From: Cellulophaga omnivescoria
GTDB lineage: Bacteria; Bacteroidota; Bacteroidia; Flavobacteriales; Flavobacteriaceae
Assembly: GCF_001999725.1 (NCBI RefSeq)
Contig: NZ_MDDP01000020.1
Span: forward strand, 1 to 43,489
DNA: 43,489 nt
Direction: 5' to 3'
A program made the position numbers and the translations under genes. This document shows positions 41,566 to 43,489 of this stretch, one piece after another. Position 1 is the first letter of the stretch. Each line of letters starts with the position of its first letter. Below the pieces are notes generated by a model. The model saw nothing but the letters and a program-made list of their open reading frames with translations. It ran no database searches and had not been told where the DNA came from.

Positions 41566-41898
41566 TTATTTCACGACTAATTTGCGTGTTACTGTTTTTT
41601 TATTTTCTGTTACTTGCATTAAATACATTCCAGGAATTAACTTAGAGATATTTAATTGTTTTGCAATTAAGCGCTGTTTTAAAACAACTTCACCAAAAAT
41701 GTTATAAACAACAATGTCTTTAGCTCTGTTTTCTTTAGTTGTAATGTAAACGGTTCTGTCTGCTACCGGATTAGGGTATAGTTTAAAATCTGCAATTTGG
41801 GGAATATTGCTATTTTGCATAGGAAAGTTAGCTGCCTTTTCTTGGGCAGAAACTAGCAAGCAAAATGTCATTAAAAACAAAATGTAGATTTTCTTCAT
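41566..41898 (-). CDS. Small T9SS-sorting-domain protein, paralog 1
   Basis: A 110-residue protein with signal peptide MKKIYILFLMTFCLLVSAQ, about 15 spacer residues, then a type A T9SS C-terminal sorting domain filling nearly all of the rest: FKLYPNPVADRTVYITTKEN, IVVYNIFGEVVLKQRL, LIPGMYLMQVTENKKTVTRK and the final LVVK. The normal cargo domain is missing. T9SS sends such proteins across the outer membrane and attaches them to surface lipopolysaccharide or releases them. It is paralogous to the next gene (same layout, about half the residues alike). Confidence 0.8.
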   Translation of the reverse strand: MKKIYILFLMTFCLLVSAQEKAANFPMQNSNIPQIADFKLYPNPVADRTVYITTKENRAKDIVVYNIFGEVVLKQRLIAKQLNISKLIPGMYLMQVTENKKTVTRKLVVK

Positions 41899-42062
41899 TT
41901 TTTTGCTGATTTGGGATTAGCTCTGTAAATGTATGTTAAGTAACTCCTTAAAAATATTTAATGTTGTGAAAAGTGATTTATTGTAGGTTAAATCGCCTTT
42001 TTTAAGTTGTTAAGAAATAAAATTTTAAAAAATACGTTGCTCGGATGAACTGCAACAAATAA

Positions 42063-42374
42063 TTACTTAATAATTAGTTTACGAGTGGCAACCTTATCTT
42101 TTTCAAAAACACGAATAACGTAAACGCCAGCATCTAAATTAGATAAATTTAACTCTTTGCCAATTAATTTGGTTTCTAGCGCTTTGTTACCTAAAACATC
42201 AAAAATTAATATTTTTTTTGGAGCATTTTTCTTAGTGCTAATGTATATTTTTCCATTAGTTACTGGGTTTGGATAAAGCTTTAGACCTTCTATATCAGAG
42301 CCATTTTTAGCGTCTTGCCCAAAGGCAACCACAGTAGAAAATGCAAAAAATAAGACAAGGTATAAGTGTTTCAT
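42063..42374 (-). CDS. Small T9SS-sorting-domain protein, paralog 2
   Basis: A 103-residue protein with signal peptide MKHLYLVLFFAFSTVVAFGQ, then a short spacer and a type A T9SS sorting domain: LKLYPNPVTNGKIYISTKKN, ILIFDVLGNKALETKLIGKE, NLDAGVYVIRVFEKDKVATR and the final KLIIK. The cargo domain is again missing. A -7 element TATATTTG at 42402-42409 with a TTG 23 bp upstream gives it its own promoter. It is 165 bp from paralog 1, consistent with tandem duplication followed by divergence. Confidence 0.8.
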   Translation of the reverse strand: MKHLYLVLFFAFSTVVAFGQDAKNGSDIEGLKLYPNPVTNGKIYISTKKNAPKKILIFDVLGNKALETKLIGKELNLSNLDAGVYVIRVFEKDKVATRKLIIK

Positions 42375-42401
42375 ATATAGCTGTATGCAATAAATATACT
42401 A

Positions 42402-42435
42402 CAAATATACTAAAGAGTTACTTTTTACGTTGCAA
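42402..42435 (-). promoter_or_regulatory. Complete Bacteroidota-type promoter of T9SS paralog 2
   Basis: On the minus strand, TTG (42433-42435) and TATATTTG (42402-42409) are separated by 23 bp, the upper end of the normal range. It lies 28 bp before the ATG. Confidence 0.6.
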
Positions 42436-42525
42436 TAAATTTAACATTTTCGATAAAAAGAAAAAACTTTAACAAAAGAAAGAAAAAACATCATAATTAA
42501 TAAGGTGATTTTGGAGCATAAAAAA

Positions 42526-42550
42526 ACCGCCTAAACTTAGTTTAGGCGGT
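42526..42550 (-). terminator. Strong terminator after the partial repetitive protein gene
   Basis: ACCGCCTAAAC (42526-42536) and GTTTAGGCGGT (42540-42550) form a perfect 11-bp stem with a 3-base loop, followed on the minus strand by TTTTTTTATG. 25 bp after the stop. Confidence 0.9.
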
Positions 42551-42574
42551 CTTTTATAAATTATTTTTTATGGC

Positions 42575-43489
42575 TTATAAACCAACTGTCCAACCAGTAG
42601 CCCAGTCAGGCGTAGCAGCACCATTACCAGCACCAGTTGCAGTACCTTCTGTGTAGAAGTCTTGCTTAGCACCAGCATAATCAGTTTCAACAAAACCAGT
42701 TGCTTTAGCGTCAAATTGGATGTTAGTAATAACTAAATCACCAGCTTCAATTCTTGTTGCTGCAGGAGCATCCGTACTTTTTACTTTAACACCTAAATCA
42801 ATTCCAGAAGTGTAGAAGTTGTCAATTGTGAATTTTCCACCACCTTCTTTGTAGTAAAGTGCACCTTCTGAAACAGGACCAACAACTGTAATATTACTTA
42901 ATGTTGTTGTAGTTACAGGATCTACACCAGCTGGCTCTTCTGCAAGGTTAGAACCTTCTATACCAGCAAAAGCAGCACCAGAGATGTACCAAAATTCTCC
43001 GTTACCATTCCAGCCGTCAGCAAAATCAATACCATCATCACCAGAGTTAGTAGATACTAAGTATTTACCAGTAACAGTACCACCAAAGAACTCAATACCA
43101 TCATCGTTACCGTTGTAAGATTGAACATACTCTACAGTAGTTTCAGAACCAACACCAAATAATGATAAACCGTTAAACTCTTTAGAGTTTGTAAAAGTAG
43201 CACCAGTATACTCTAAACGTAAGTATGTTATAGAACCAGAATTATCATCTGCAACCGTACCACCATAAGTTAAATCTGCAACTTCAGAAGTAACAGCAGT
43301 ACCCTTGTTTGTTGGTGCTTTACCACACACAACTAAACCACCCCAGTCACCAGGAGCAGGTGAAGCCTCACCAGAAGTCATAACAACAGTATGAATAGAA
43401 GTACCATTAATAAAACTTTTACAACCGTTTGCAACAGCTATGTAAGAGCTATTTTGTACGATAGACACAATGAAAGTACCAGATAGAAA
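42575..43489 (-). CDS. Secreted repetitive protein, 5' part missing from window
   Basis: At least 304 residues, open through the window edge; the codon at 43466-43468 is an internal Val (GTG), not a start. It contains PAPGDWGGLVVCGKAPTN, NSGSITYLRLEYTGATF, NGLSLFGVGSETTVEYVQSY, GNDDGIEFFGGTVTGKYL and GDDGIDFADGWNGNGEFWYI, short parallel-beta-helix-like turns, and ends PDWATGWTVGL. Homologues I recall are about 450-residue flavobacterial exported proteins, sometimes misnamed multidrug transporter. No T9SS sorting domain follows the stop in this frame. The function is unknown. A strong terminator follows. Confidence 0.75.
   Translation of the reverse strand, partial: FLSGTFIVSIVQNSSYIAVANGCKSFINGTSIHTVVMTSGEASPAPGDWGGLVVCGKAPTNKGTAVTSEVADLTYGGTVADDNSGSITYLRLEYTGATFTNSKEFNGLSLFGVGSETTVEYVQSYNGNDDGIEFFGGTVTGKYLVSTNSGDDGIDFADGWNGNGEFWYISGAAFAGIEGSNLAEEPAGVDPVTTTTLSNITVVGPVSEGALYYKEGGGKFTIDNFYTSGIDLGVKVKSTDAPAATRIEAGDLVITNIQFDAKATGFVETDYAGAKQDFYTEGTATGAGNGAATPDWATGWTVGL

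Noticed and set aside
1-43489. CRISPR arrays, tRNA, rRNA, transposases or phage genes
   Set aside because: Looked for regularly spaced direct repeats, clover-leaf sequences, 16S/23S motifs and transposase or integrase signatures; none seen on reading both strands.

Overview
The window is a chromosomal segment of a Bacteroidota bacterium, most likely a marine member of the Flavobacteriaceae. The evidence is low GC, TAnnTTTG-type -7 promoter elements, AT-rich leaders without Shine-Dalgarno sequences, type IX secretion (T9SS) sorting domains, a SusC/Oar-like TonB receptor, and the order ftsX-DUF3098-uppP-truB. No rRNA, tRNA, CRISPR array, integrase or transposase was found.

Region 1 (about 1-4800) is accessory. 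Four genes lie on the minus strand: a lipocalin-like lipoprotein, a beta-propeller-like protein, a reverse transcriptase with an FKDD active site, and a membrane-anchored J-domain-like protein. Long related repeats separate them. Three of the genes are bracketed by short inverted repeats just outside the reading frame (perfect 9 and 10 bp for two, 8/10 for the third). This is the layout expected of integron gene cassettes, with the first bases of each cassette complementary to the inverse core after its stop codon. No integrase is in view, so I read it as an integron-like (CALIN-like) array carrying a candidate defence reverse transcriptase. It is the most promising new material here.

Region 2 (4967-17480) is mostly housekeeping: topB, a CPBP membrane protease, a thioredoxin-reductase-like flavoprotein divergent from a Fur-family regulator (with two related palindromes between them), a GNAT acetyltransferase, DUF2200, small secreted or membrane proteins, a four-helix-bundle sensor without an output domain, pckA, DUF423, a saccharopine dehydrogenase-like enzyme and an Lrp/AsnC regulator.

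Region 3 (17526-21051) looks like a copper-handling operon. It has a small Cys-motif membrane protein, an MbnP-like lipoprotein, an MbnH-like di-haem peroxidase and an outer-membrane barrel with a CxxCxC motif. No methanobactin genes are visible.

Region 4 (21195-31205) is core: a YugP-type zinc peptidase, alanine dehydrogenase, leuS (with an in-frame palindromic repeat fragment and an enlarged insertion), an outer-membrane barrel, ftsX-DUF3098-uppP-truB, a TonB-like protein and a thioredoxin-family protein.

Region 5 (31440-39176) has a Crp/Fnr regulator, a nucleotide pyrophosphatase/phosphodiesterase next to an Oar-like TonB receptor, and a LytS/LytTR two-component pair in an operon with a lipoprotein.

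Region 6 (39329-43489) has tag, a secreted protein, a LuxE-like acyl-protein synthetase, two tiny paralogous proteins made almost only of a T9SS sorting domain, and the 3' part of a repetitive secreted protein that runs off the window. Strong hairpin terminators punctuate the minus-strand genes.
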